From Candidatus Agrococcus pullicola (GTDB lineage Bacteria; Actinomycetota; Actinomycetes; Actinomycetales; Microbacteriaceae), in contig DXDC01000454.1 of the NCBI GenBank assembly GCA_019115685.1, positions 1 through 10,755 on the forward strand: a stretch of 10,755 nt of DNA. Reading direction: 5' to 3'. Below the pieces are notes generated by a model, which saw nothing but the letters and a program-made list of their open reading frames with translations, was not told the origin of the DNA and did no database searches. A program made the translations under genes and the position numbers. Within the stretch, counting starts at the first letter, position 1. Each line of letters begins with the position of its first letter. Positions 1-6,273 of this stretch are shown here, one piece after another.

Positions 1-1106
1 TCGAAGGAGCAGACACCAGCCTTCCCAAGTTCGTTGTGCACGGCCACCTCGACGTCGTCCCAGCAGATGCAGACGAGTGGAGTGTCGACCCTTTCGCTGC
101 CGAAGTCCGAGACGGACTGCTGTGGGGACGCGGTGCCGTAGACATGAAGAACATGGACGCCATGATTCTGCAATCGGTCGCCGACATTCTCCGAAGCGGC
201 CGCCAACCGCGCCGCACACTCATCCTGGTGTTCTTCGCCGATGAAGAAGCGGGTGGCGTGTACGGCTCGCACTTCATGACCCGTGAGCATCCCGAAGTCT
301 TCGCGGGTGCCACGGAAGCAATCAGCGAAGTCGGCGGCTACTCGGTCGATATTGCCGGACAGCGGGCATACATGCTGCAGACCGCCGAAAAGGCCATGCA
401 GTGGATCCGGCTGACCGCGACCGGGACCGCGGCTCACGGCTCGCAGGTCATGCGAGACAATGCCGTCTCCAAAATCGCCAAGGCGGTGGCCGCCATCGGC
501 GAGAACGATTTCGAGATCCATCTCACCGATACGACTCGGGCCCTCTTCCAGGGGGTCGCGAAGCTGCGCGGCATCGACTTCGACGAGTCCCGTGTCGAGG
601 ATCTGGCTGCTTCGACCGGCGGTGCGGCCCGATTCCTGCTCTCGAGCCTTCGCACGACAGCGAATCCGACTATGCTCGACGCCGGGTACAAGCACAACGT
701 CATTCCCGGTTCGGCAAGCGCCCGCATCGATATGCGCCCGTTGCCGGGTCGCGAGCAGGAGGCAACCGACCGAATCCGGGAGATCGTCGGAGACGACATA
801 GAGCTGGAAATCATGGTCGGCGACATCGGCATGGAGCAGCCCTTCGAGGGGGAACTCGTCAACGCTATGGTCGATACCCTGCTGCAGCACGATCCCGGTG
901 CGCACGTGCTGCCCTACATGCTCTCCGGCGGCACGGACAACAAGGCTTTGAGCGAACTGGGGATCCGCGGCTACGGCTTTGCCCCGCTCAAGCTGCCGCC
1001 CGACCTCGATTTCGCCGCCATGTTCCACGGCGTGGACGAGCGCGTGTCACTCGAAGCGATCGACTTCGGGACCGCTGTGCTGACCGATCTGCTGCTGCGG
1101 TACTGA
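1..1106 (+). CDS. M20-family metallopeptidase (dipeptidase / deacylase type), 5' end outside window
   Basis: This is a cytoplasmic zinc-dependent amidohydrolase of the M20/ArgE/DapE family. The frame is open from base 3, so the gene starts before the window; GTG at 36 lies inside the HGHLDVVP motif and is not the start. The di-zinc residues are visible: His (45-47) and Asp (51-53) in HGHLDVVP, the bridging Asp (141-143) in GRGAVDMK, the Glu pair (243-248) in ADEEAGG, and a late His (1026-1028) in FHGVDER. The dimerisation-domain motif GTAAHGS lies near 430. About 368 codons are present and the family usually has 400-450, so roughly the first 50-80 residues are missing. It leads a run with uppP and mshC, and M. 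tuberculosis has an M20 peptidase (Rv2141c, named dapE2) near uppP. The substrate cannot be read from the sequence; a true DapE role is possible but unproven. The family call is firm. Confidence 0.93.
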   Translation, partial: EGADTSLPKFVVHGHLDVVPADADEWSVDPFAAEVRDGLLWGRGAVDMKNMDAMILQSVADILRSGRQPRRTLILVFFADEEAGGVYGSHFMTREHPEVFAGATEAISEVGGYSVDIAGQRAYMLQTAEKAMQWIRLTATGTAAHGSQVMRDNAVSKIAKAVAAIGENDFEIHLTDTTRALFQGVAKLRGIDFDESRVEDLAASTGGAARFLLSSLRTTANPTMLDAGYKHNVIPGSASARIDMRPLPGREQEATDRIREIVGDDIELEIMVGDIGMEQPFEGELVNAMVDTLLQHDPGAHVLPYMLSGGTDNKALSELGIRGYGFAPLKLPPDLDFAAMFHGVDERVSLEAIDFGTAVLTDLLLRY

Positions 1107-1108
1107 GG
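1105..1108 (+). promoter_or_regulatory. RBS of uppP overlapping the peptidase stop codon
   Basis: GAGG shares bases with the TGA stop of the upstream peptidase gene (1104-1106) and lies 9 nt before the GTG at 1118. It fixes the uppP start and suggests translation coupled to the upstream gene. Confidence 0.6.
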
Positions 1109-1117
1109 TCTGACGAA

Positions 1118-1960
1118 GTGGACTGGCTGCACGCAATCCTGCTCGGAATCGTCCAGGGACTCACCGAGTTCCTGCCCGTTTCCTCGAGCGCGCACATCCG
1201 CCTGACCGGGCTCGTGCTGATGGACGGCCGGGACCCCGGAGCCACCTTCACCGCGATCACGCAGATCGGCACCGAACTGGCGGTGCTGATCTACTTCTGG
1301 CCGGTCATCGTGCGCATCATCCGCAAATGGTTCACCCAGTGGGGTCCGAACGTCCCCAAGGGCGATCCGGATGTTCGTATGGGCTGGTTCGTCATCCTCG
1401 CGACAATCCCGATCGCGGTCGCCGGGTATCTCTTGCAAGACATGATCCGCGGGTCGCTGCGGAGTCTGTGGTTCACCGCTTTCACGCTGATCTTCTTCGG
1501 CATCCTGTTGTGGCTCGCCGACCGTTTCGGCAGGAAGGCGCGACACATGGAGAACCTCCGTCCCATCGACGCCATCTGGATCGGTCTTGCGCAGATGCTC
1601 GCTTTGATCCCGGGCGTATCGAGGTCGGGAGCCACCACGACCATGGCAAGGTCCCTCGGCTACACGCGAACGGCATCCAGCGAGTTCGCGTTCCTCATCG
1701 CGGTGCCCGCTGTCTTCGGAGCGGGCTTCTACGAACTTGCCCAGGCCATTCAGAACCCTGGCGCAGAGGTGTTCTCGATGGGACAGACGGTCGTTGCAAC
1801 AGCAGTTTCGTTCGTCATCGCGCTCTTCACGATCCGTCAGCTGATGGCTTGGATCAAGCGCCACTCCTTCCTACCCTTCGTCGTCTGGCGGATTGCGCTC
1901 GGCGTCGTGATCATCGCAGCGCTCAGCTTCGGCTGGGTCGAACCACTCGCAGGAAACTAG
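1118..1960 (+). CDS. uppP: Undecaprenyl-diphosphate phosphatase UppP (BacA family)
   Basis: This integral membrane enzyme removes one phosphate from undecaprenyl diphosphate, recycling the lipid carrier of peptidoglycan and other wall polymers; overexpression of the family gives bacitracin resistance. Both signature motifs are intact: QGLTEFLPVSSSAH (residues 13-26, with the Q13xxxE17 pair and H26) and PGVSRSGATTT (residues 165-175, with R169). Several hydrophobic segments fit the usual multi-pass fold, and 280 residues is the normal length. I chose GTG at 1118 because the protein then begins MDWLHAILLGIVQG, the usual UppP N-terminus, and GAGG at 1105-1108 gives an RBS with 9 nt spacing. The frame stays open far upstream, but that part is an out-of-frame reading of the peptidase gene. 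It starts 11 bp after the peptidase stop and ends 10 bp before mshC, suggesting one transcript. Confidence 0.97.
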   Translation: MDWLHAILLGIVQGLTEFLPVSSSAHIRLTGLVLMDGRDPGATFTAITQIGTELAVLIYFWPVIVRIIRKWFTQWGPNVPKGDPDVRMGWFVILATIPIAVAGYLLQDMIRGSLRSLWFTAFTLIFFGILLWLADRFGRKARHMENLRPIDAIWIGLAQMLALIPGVSRSGATTTMARSLGYTRTASSEFAFLIAVPAVFGAGFYELAQAIQNPGAEVFSMGQTVVATAVSFVIALFTIRQLMAWIKRHSFLPFVVWRIALGVVIIAALSFGWVEPLAGN

Positions 1961-1970
1961 GACTCGCACT

Positions 1971-3185
1971 GTGCAAACATGGCCCTCAGCACCCGTTCCC
2001 GATCTCCCGGGCCACGGTTCCCGTCCCCGCATCTTCGACGACGGAGAGCAGCGGATCCGTGAGCTGCCCTCGCACGGCGAGCGCGCATCCCTGTACAGCT
2101 GCGGGATAACGCCGTACGATGCGACGCACATCGGGCACGCGTTCACCTACCTTGCCGGTGACACGCTGACCCGTGTTTGGCGCGACGCGGGGCTCACTGT
2201 CGATACTGCGATGAACTCGACCGACATCGATGATCCGCTGCTGGAACGTGCGGCGAGAGACAGCGTCGACTGGCGCGAGCTCGCCGATTCGCAGCACGAG
2301 CTCTTCCGCGAGGACATGGCCGCACTCAACATCCGGCCACCGGAGCAGTGGGTCGCCGTCACCGATCACATCGAGCCCGCAGCGACTGCTGTGCAGCGCT
2401 TGCTCGACAACGGGAGCGCCTACCGGCTGGATGACGACATCTATTTCGACATACGCTCCGCGGACCGGCTGGGCGAAAAAAGCCAAACCGATCGGGCCAC
2501 GATGCTCGAGCAGAGCGCGGAGCGTGGCGGCGATCCGAAACGTGAGGGCAAACGCGACCCGCTCGACCCGCTGCTGTGGCGCGGCAAGCGAGATGGAGAG
2601 CCCAGCTGGAACACCGTACTGGGTGACGGCCGCCCGGGCTGGCACATCGAGTGCACGGTCATCGCGAGGGATACGCTCGGGCTGCCGTTCACGGCAACGC
2701 TCGGCGGAGTAGATCTGAAGTTCCCGCACCAGGAAATGCAAGCGCAGCACGCTCATGCGCTCGGTGACGACTTCAGCGAAGCACGGCTCTGCGTGGGGGA
2801 GGTCGCCTACGAGGGCGCGAAGATGTCGAAGTCGCTCGGCAACCTCGTGAAGGTGTCAGAATTGTTGCAGCAGGGAGCCGATCCGCTCGCGATACGACTG
2901 GCGCTGCTCAGCCACCACTGGCGCAGCAATTGGGAGTGGATGCCAGGCACGCTCGCCGACGCGACACAGCGCCTGAACAGGTGGCGCGAGTGGGCCGCGA
3001 CGGTGAATCCCGATGACACCTACACCGACGGCGACACGCTACTGGATTGGCTGCGACTGACACTCGCCGACGATCTGAATACTCCGGCCGCTGTGCAGGC
3101 GGTGGATCAGGCGGTCGCGGGCAGCAAGCCAGATGAGCTTGCCATCGACGCGATCGACGCACTGCTGGGCATCCGCCTGGCTTGA
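1971..3185 (+). CDS. mshC: L-cysteine:1D-myo-inositol 2-amino-2-deoxy-alpha-D-glucopyranoside ligase (mycothiol synthesis)
   Basis: MshC joins cysteine to GlcN-inositol using ATP, the penultimate step of mycothiol synthesis in the cytoplasm. It is a relative of cysteinyl-tRNA synthetase without a tRNA role. The sequence starts MQTWPSAPVPDLPG, the MshC-type N-terminus, followed by YSCGITPYDATHIGHA with the HIGH box at residues 53-56, PGWHIEC with C228, FPHQE with H253, and KMSKS at 284-288. C44, C228 and H253 fit the expected zinc ligands. The length of 404 residues suits MshC (about 410) rather than CysRS (about 460 or more). The start is GTG at 1971, with AGGA at 1959-1962 overlapping the uppP stop, 8 nt away. 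Two substitutions relative to mycobacterial MshC as I recall it: HHE is HQE here, and the residue before KMSKS is Ala instead of His. A true CysRS is the only alternative and fits less well. Confidence 0.95.
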   Translation: MQTWPSAPVPDLPGHGSRPRIFDDGEQRIRELPSHGERASLYSCGITPYDATHIGHAFTYLAGDTLTRVWRDAGLTVDTAMNSTDIDDPLLERAARDSVDWRELADSQHELFREDMAALNIRPPEQWVAVTDHIEPAATAVQRLLDNGSAYRLDDDIYFDIRSADRLGEKSQTDRATMLEQSAERGGDPKREGKRDPLDPLLWRGKRDGEPSWNTVLGDGRPGWHIECTVIARDTLGLPFTATLGGVDLKFPHQEMQAQHAHALGDDFSEARLCVGEVAYEGAKMSKSLGNLVKVSELLQQGADPLAIRLALLSHHWRSNWEWMPGTLADATQRLNRWREWAATVNPDDTYTDGDTLLDWLRLTLADDLNTPAAVQAVDQAVAGSKPDELAIDAIDALLGIRLA

Positions 3186-3206
3186 CGCCGCTGCGGACCG
3201 AAGGGG

Positions 3207-4196
3207 CTACACCGGGGGAGGACTGTCGTCCTCGTCGGTATCGGGCCCCTCATCGGGGGATTCCTCGGCATTCGCTCCGAGATCGGGAGTCGAATTTCGG
3301 CCGGGTCCCGAGTCACGGCCGTCACGACGCTGCTCGAGGAAGCGTTCGAATTCCTTTGCCAGCGCCTCTCCCGACGCGTTGGGGGAGTCGACCGTGTCGC
3401 GCCGCTCCTCGAGCATCCCGATGTAGGCTCGCATTTCATCATCCTGGCTCGCGAACTCGCTGACGCCCGATTCCCACTCCCGCACCTGTTCCGGCAGATC
3501 ACCGAGCGGAGGGGCATAATCAATGACTTCGCCGAGTTTGTCCAGTAACGCGACGATCGCTTTGGGGACGGGAGCCGACTGCACGTAGTGCGGAACGCTA
3601 GCCCAGATCTGGACGGTAGGGATGTTCATCGCCTCGGCTTCCAGCTCCAGCATGGAGATGATTCCAGTCGGCCCCTCGTACTCGCTGCGGCCGATACCCA
3701 ATTGCTCGCGCACGTGCTCCGACTCGCTTGTGACAGTGACGGGAGTCGCGCGCGTGTGCGGAGTGTCGGCGAGCAACGATCCGAGAAACACGATCACCTC
3801 GATGTCGTAGCGCGCAACCAACTCCATGACGGTGTCCGTGAACAGGTGCCAGTTTCTGCTCGGTTCTACACCCAGAAGAGCGTACAGATTGCCCTCGACG
3901 CTCTCGGCCATATCGAAGCCCGCGTCATCGGCGAGACCGGCGGCTCGCGTCGGCTTCGTAGGAGCCAGCAGCAGCGTTTCCGGCCAGGAGATCGCTCGCG
4001 TCCCATCGGCGAGGCGTCTGATGACAGGTCGCGTGAAATTGAAATCGAGAAAATCCTCGGTTGAGATCGAATCGATCGTCTCGAGCTCCGATTCCCGGAT
4101 AACGAGACGCAGTGCCTCGGATGCCGCGTCTCCCGCATCGGTCCACCCTTCGAATGCGACGAGCAGGATTCGACCACGAATGGGTCCGTCAGTCAC
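3207..4196 (-). CDS. PAC2 family protein (Rv2125-like)
   Basis: This is a soluble protein of the PAC2 family (named after eukaryotic proteasome assembly chaperone 2), which is common in actinobacteria and has no settled biochemical role. The N-terminal segment RILLVAFEGWTDAGDAA (residues 9-25) and the later EGPTGIISMLELEAEAMNIP followed by IWASVPHYV are typical of bacterial PAC2 proteins. The last 35 or so residues are Pro, Asp, Glu and Ser rich (ending DTDEDDSPPPV) and probably disordered. The start is GTG (complement of 4194-4196) with AGAAAGG (complement of 4204-4210) 7 nt upstream, and there is a plausible -10 at 4234-4239. It is divergent from trmI and convergent with mshC, the order seen in M. 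tuberculosis for Rv2130c, Rv2125 and Rv2118c. No proteasome genes lie in the window, so a proteasome-assembly role is doubtful here. There are no membrane segments. Confidence 0.9.
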   Translation of the reverse strand: MTDGPIRGRILLVAFEGWTDAGDAASEALRLVIRESELETIDSISTEDFLDFNFTRPVIRRLADGTRAISWPETLLLAPTKPTRAAGLADDAGFDMAESVEGNLYALLGVEPSRNWHLFTDTVMELVARYDIEVIVFLGSLLADTPHTRATPVTVTSESEHVREQLGIGRSEYEGPTGIISMLELEAEAMNIPTVQIWASVPHYVQSAPVPKAIVALLDKLGEVIDYAPPLGDLPEQVREWESGVSEFASQDDEMRAYIGMLEERRDTVDSPNASGEALAKEFERFLEQRRDGRDSGPGRNSTPDLGANAEESPDEGPDTDEDDSPPPV

Positions 4197-4225
4197 GCAG
4201 GTGCCTTTCTGTCTCTTCGTGCGGG

Positions 4226-4242
4226 GCGTAGCCAGTCTACGC
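4226..4242. promoter_or_regulatory. Inverted repeat between divergent promoters, candidate operator
   Basis: GCGTAG and CTACGC form perfect 6-bp arms around a 5-bp centre (CCAGT). Two further GG/CC pairs (4223-4224 with 4244-4245) follow after one mismatch. The right arm overlaps the PAC2 -10 box, and the whole repeat covers the -35 region expected for trmI, so a protein bound here could affect both genes. No regulator is known to me for this site. It could instead be chance in GC-rich DNA. Confidence 0.35.
4234..4239 (-). promoter_or_regulatory. Putative -10 box (TAGACT) of the PAC2 gene
   Basis: Read on the - strand the hexamer is TAGACT, fitting the actinobacterial TAnnnT -10 consensus. 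It would start transcription near 4227, giving a leader of about 30 nt that includes the AGAAAGG ribosome site. No convincing -35 is visible. Confidence 0.45.
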
Positions 4243-4247
4243 GCCGC

Positions 4248-4253
4248 TAGGAT
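4248..4253 (+). promoter_or_regulatory. Putative -10 box (TAGGAT) of trmI, leaderless arrangement
   Basis: TAGGAT fits the TAnnnT consensus well. Seven nucleotides separate it from the GTG at 4261, so the expected first transcribed base is the G of the start codon. This is the geometry of leaderless actinobacterial genes. The -35 region is weak. Confidence 0.5.
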
Positions 4254-4260
4254 GCTTACG

Positions 4261-5238
4261 GTGACCTCCTCAAATCTACGCCCGGAATCGACGCTGCAGT
4301 ACGGCGATGCGATTCAGATCACCGGCCCCAAGAAGCGGATGTACACGATCGTCCTCCAGGAGGGTCACCGCTTCCACACACAGCACGGAGCCATCTCACA
4401 CGCGAGTTTCGTCGGCCAGCCCGATGGGTGCCTCGTCGATATCGGAGGTCGTGACCACCTCGTTATCCGTCCACTCCTGCACGACTACGTCATGTCTATG
4501 CCTCGCGGCGCGGCGATCATCTATCCGAAGGACGCGGCACAGATCATCGGTTTCGCTGACATCCATCCTGGGCTGACCGTCGTAGAGGCCGGCGTTGGGT
4601 CCGGTGCGCTGTCGTTGTTCCTGTTGCGTTCCCTCGCCGGCACGGGACGACTCGTCTCCTTCGAGAGGAGAGAGGAATTTCGCGACATCGCCGCGGCGAA
4701 TGTGCGGGGTTTCCACGGCGAGACCCCCAATTGGGACCTCGTGCTCGGCGACATCGCCACGGATCTCGGCGACACCGTGGAGAGGGGAACTGCCGACCGG
4801 GTTCTGCTCGACATGCTCGCCCCCTGGGAATGCATCCCCGCTGCTGCAGAAGCGTTGCGTCCCGGAGGGCTCATCCTCGCCTACATCGCAACCGTGACCC
4901 AGCTCTCACGCACCGTCGAGGCGTTACGCGCGCACGGATCGTTCACGCAACCTGTCTCGAGCGAGACGCTGATCCGCGGGTGGCACGTTGACGGACTCGC
5001 CGTGCGTCCCGACCATCGAATGGTTGCCCATACCGGATTCCTGATGACCGCCAGAAGGGTCGCCGACGGCGTCGAAGTCCCCGACTTCCGCAGACGAGCG
5101 AACAAAGCGGAGTTCGACGACGCGGATGTCGAACTCTGGACCCCGGGGGCGCTCGGTGATCGGAATCCGAGCGACAAGCGTCTTCGCCGTGCCGCGCGTG
5201 ATGCCAAGCGTCAGGCTGACGCCATCGGAAACGACTAG
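4261..5238 (+). CDS. trmI: tRNA (adenine-58-N1)-methyltransferase TrmI
   Basis: TrmI methylates N1 of adenine 58 in the T loop of tRNA using S-adenosylmethionine, acting as a cytoplasmic tetramer in bacteria. The layout matches M. tuberculosis Rv2118c: an N-terminal beta domain with FHTQHGAISH, then LLHDYVMSMPRGAAIIYPKDAAQI, the SAM-binding motif VVEAGVGSGALSL (E109 and the glycine loop), LLDMLAPWE with D184, YIATVTQLSRTVEALR and RGWHVDGLAVRPDHRM. At 325 residues it is longer than Rv2118c (about 280) because of a basic, probably disordered tail. I prefer GTG 4261 because it has the leaderless -10 at 4248-4253; AGGA at 4249-4252 is also placed as an RBS, 8 nt away. ATG at 4252, in frame, has no spaced RBS and lies inside the -10. 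The open frame further upstream runs antisense to the PAC2 gene and is not coding. The next gene is an FKBP gene, not the usual proteasomal ATPase. Confidence 0.96.
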   Translation: MTSSNLRPESTLQYGDAIQITGPKKRMYTIVLQEGHRFHTQHGAISHASFVGQPDGCLVDIGGRDHLVIRPLLHDYVMSMPRGAAIIYPKDAAQIIGFADIHPGLTVVEAGVGSGALSLFLLRSLAGTGRLVSFERREEFRDIAAANVRGFHGETPNWDLVLGDIATDLGDTVERGTADRVLLDMLAPWECIPAAAEALRPGGLILAYIATVTQLSRTVEALRAHGSFTQPVSSETLIRGWHVDGLAVRPDHRMVAHTGFLMTARRVADGVEVPDFRRRANKAEFDDADVELWTPGALGDRNPSDKRLRRAARDAKRQADAIGND

Positions 5239-5241
5239 ACT
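5236..5241 (+). promoter_or_regulatory. Putative -10 box (TAGACT) of the FKBP gene, overlapping the trmI stop
   Basis: The first three bases are the TAG stop of trmI. A start near 5248 would leave a leader of about 22 nt holding the GAGGAG ribosome site. No good -35 is visible, so this may only supplement readthrough from trmI. Confidence 0.4.
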
Positions 5242-5258
5242 GCTGCAGAATACTGATC

Positions 5259-5264
5259 GAGGAG
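5259..5264 (+). promoter_or_regulatory. Strong RBS (GAGGAG) that fixes a TTG start
   Basis: GAGGAG stands 6 nt before the TTG at 5271. It supports this rare start codon, which is also the one that gives a complete lipoprotein signal peptide. Confidence 0.75.
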
Positions 5265-5270
5265 TAACTG

Positions 5271-6263
5271 TTGCGCCTTCGCCCCATCGCCGCTGCCGCG
5301 GCAATCGCATTCGTTGCCGGTGCTCTCACCGCGTGCTCACCGCAGAACCCGCTCACGGACGGCTGCGAACCATCGCACCTTCCAACAGCCGGCACCGACC
5401 AGGTCGAAGTAACCGGTGATTTCGGCACGCCGACATCGGTGAATTTCGATGCTCCGCTTTCGACGGACGAGGAGGGCATCAAATTCCTGGAATCCGGTGA
5501 TGGCGAGCGCGCATCCCGCGGTGACCTCGTCTTCAGCCACTTCACCGTCTTCGACGGTCAAAGCGGCGAGCCGGTCTTCTCCTCATTCGATTCGGGGCAG
5601 CCGCTTCGGGTCTCCGCTCGGGATGGAGAGGGAACGCTGCTGGAGAGTGCCGTGCAGTGCGCAGCGGAGGGCAGCCGCATCCTTGCGGTTTCGACGCTCG
5701 AGGACGCACTCGGCGAAGGGCAGGCGCTGCGCGGCAGCGAGGCCGGGCCGAATGATCCCGTCGTCCTCGTGTACGACGTCACCGACGTTATGCCGGGGCA
5801 CGCATCCGGGGTCCCGCAGCCGGGAAACCCAGACCTGCCCGCGATCACCGTCGGGGAAGACGGCCAGCCCGGGCTTTCCTTCACCGGTGCTCCAGCACCC
5901 GAATCACTGGTTGTGAGCGCTTCGGTTCAGGGCAACGGAGAGGAGATCCTCCCGGGCGACAATGTTGTGCTGCAGTACACGGGCGTGATCTGGGAATCGG
6001 GTGAGGTATTCGATTCGACTTGGAACTCTGCGAGCCCGAATTCTCCTCCCGACGCCACCGGTAGCTCCCCGGCCGTATTCGAGCTCACGCCCGGAGCACT
6101 GATCGACGGCTTCTACAACGGCCTGATAGGGCAGAACGTCGGCAGCCAGGTGATCATCTCCATCCCGCAGGAGCAAGGCTACGCGGACCCGAACTCGCGC
6201 CCTCCGAGCATCGGCGAGGGGGACACTCTCGTATTCGTCGTCGACATACTCGGCACACTCTAA
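5271..6263 (+). CDS. FKBP-type peptidyl-prolyl cis-trans isomerase lipoprotein, with a degenerate first FKBP-like domain
   Basis: This is a surface-anchored FKBP that isomerises X-Pro bonds in exported proteins. Residues 1-22 form a lipoprotein signal peptide: MRLRP, a hydrophobic Ala-rich core, and lipobox LTAC with C22 as the lipidated cysteine. There is no twin arginine, so export is probably by Sec. The C-terminal domain (about 222-330) is a canonical FKBP with LQYTG (Y236), VFDST (F247, D248), PGALIDGFYNGL, the GY of EQGYADPN and a final FVVDILGTL. Residues about 80-175 look like a worn FKBP domain (DLVFSHFTVFDGQSGEPV, then VVLVYDVTDVMPG) lacking the active-site aromatic set; this is inference from pattern. 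The start is TTG at 5271, chosen for its GAGGAG. It lies 32 bp after trmI and 10 bp before pafB. FKBP genes also lie between pafA and the pafBC region in Streptomyces, so this gene marks the right edge of the missing proteasome block. Confidence 0.93.
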   Translation: MRLRPIAAAAAIAFVAGALTACSPQNPLTDGCEPSHLPTAGTDQVEVTGDFGTPTSVNFDAPLSTDEEGIKFLESGDGERASRGDLVFSHFTVFDGQSGEPVFSSFDSGQPLRVSARDGEGTLLESAVQCAAEGSRILAVSTLEDALGEGQALRGSEAGPNDPVVLVYDVTDVMPGHASGVPQPGNPDLPAITVGEDGQPGLSFTGAPAPESLVVSASVQGNGEEILPGDNVVLQYTGVIWESGEVFDSTWNSASPNSPPDATGSSPAVFELTPGALIDGFYNGLIGQNVGSQVIISIPQEQGYADPNSRPPSIGEGDTLVFVVDILGTL

Positions 6264-6273
6264 GTGAGCAGGT

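Noticed and set aside
36..38. GTG at 36 as the start of the M20 peptidase
   Set aside because: It falls inside the metal-binding motif, and the frame is open and family-like back to base 3.
971..1864. 297-codon open frame on the - strand, opposite uppP
   Set aside because: Its translation is rich in Arg, Glu and Asp with no recognisable motif, and it lies wholly opposite a gene with intact UppP signatures. Long antisense frames of this kind are expected in high-GC coding DNA.
1327..2109. 260-codon + strand frame across uppP and the start of mshC
   Set aside because: It is a different frame within two well-supported genes, with Arg/His-rich, motif-free translation.
3186..3206. Intrinsic terminator between mshC and the PAC2 gene
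   Set aside because: Only a CCGC/GCGG pair with a 1-nt loop is present, which cannot fold, and there is no T run.
4252..4254. ATG at 4252 as the trmI start
   Set aside because: It is in frame, but AGG directly abuts it without spacing and it lies inside the likely -10 box; GTG at 4261 fits both the leaderless and the RBS model.
3826..4260. A long N-terminal extension of TrmI reading back into 3826
   Set aside because: This part is antisense to the PAC2 gene, does not resemble any TrmI N-terminus and would bypass the promoter at 4248.
6240..6273. A PafBC-type promoter (TGTC element plus TAnnnT) before pafB, as autoregulation would need
   Set aside because: The 10-bp gap and the FKBP 3' end show neither element at proper spacing, so I could not support self-control here.
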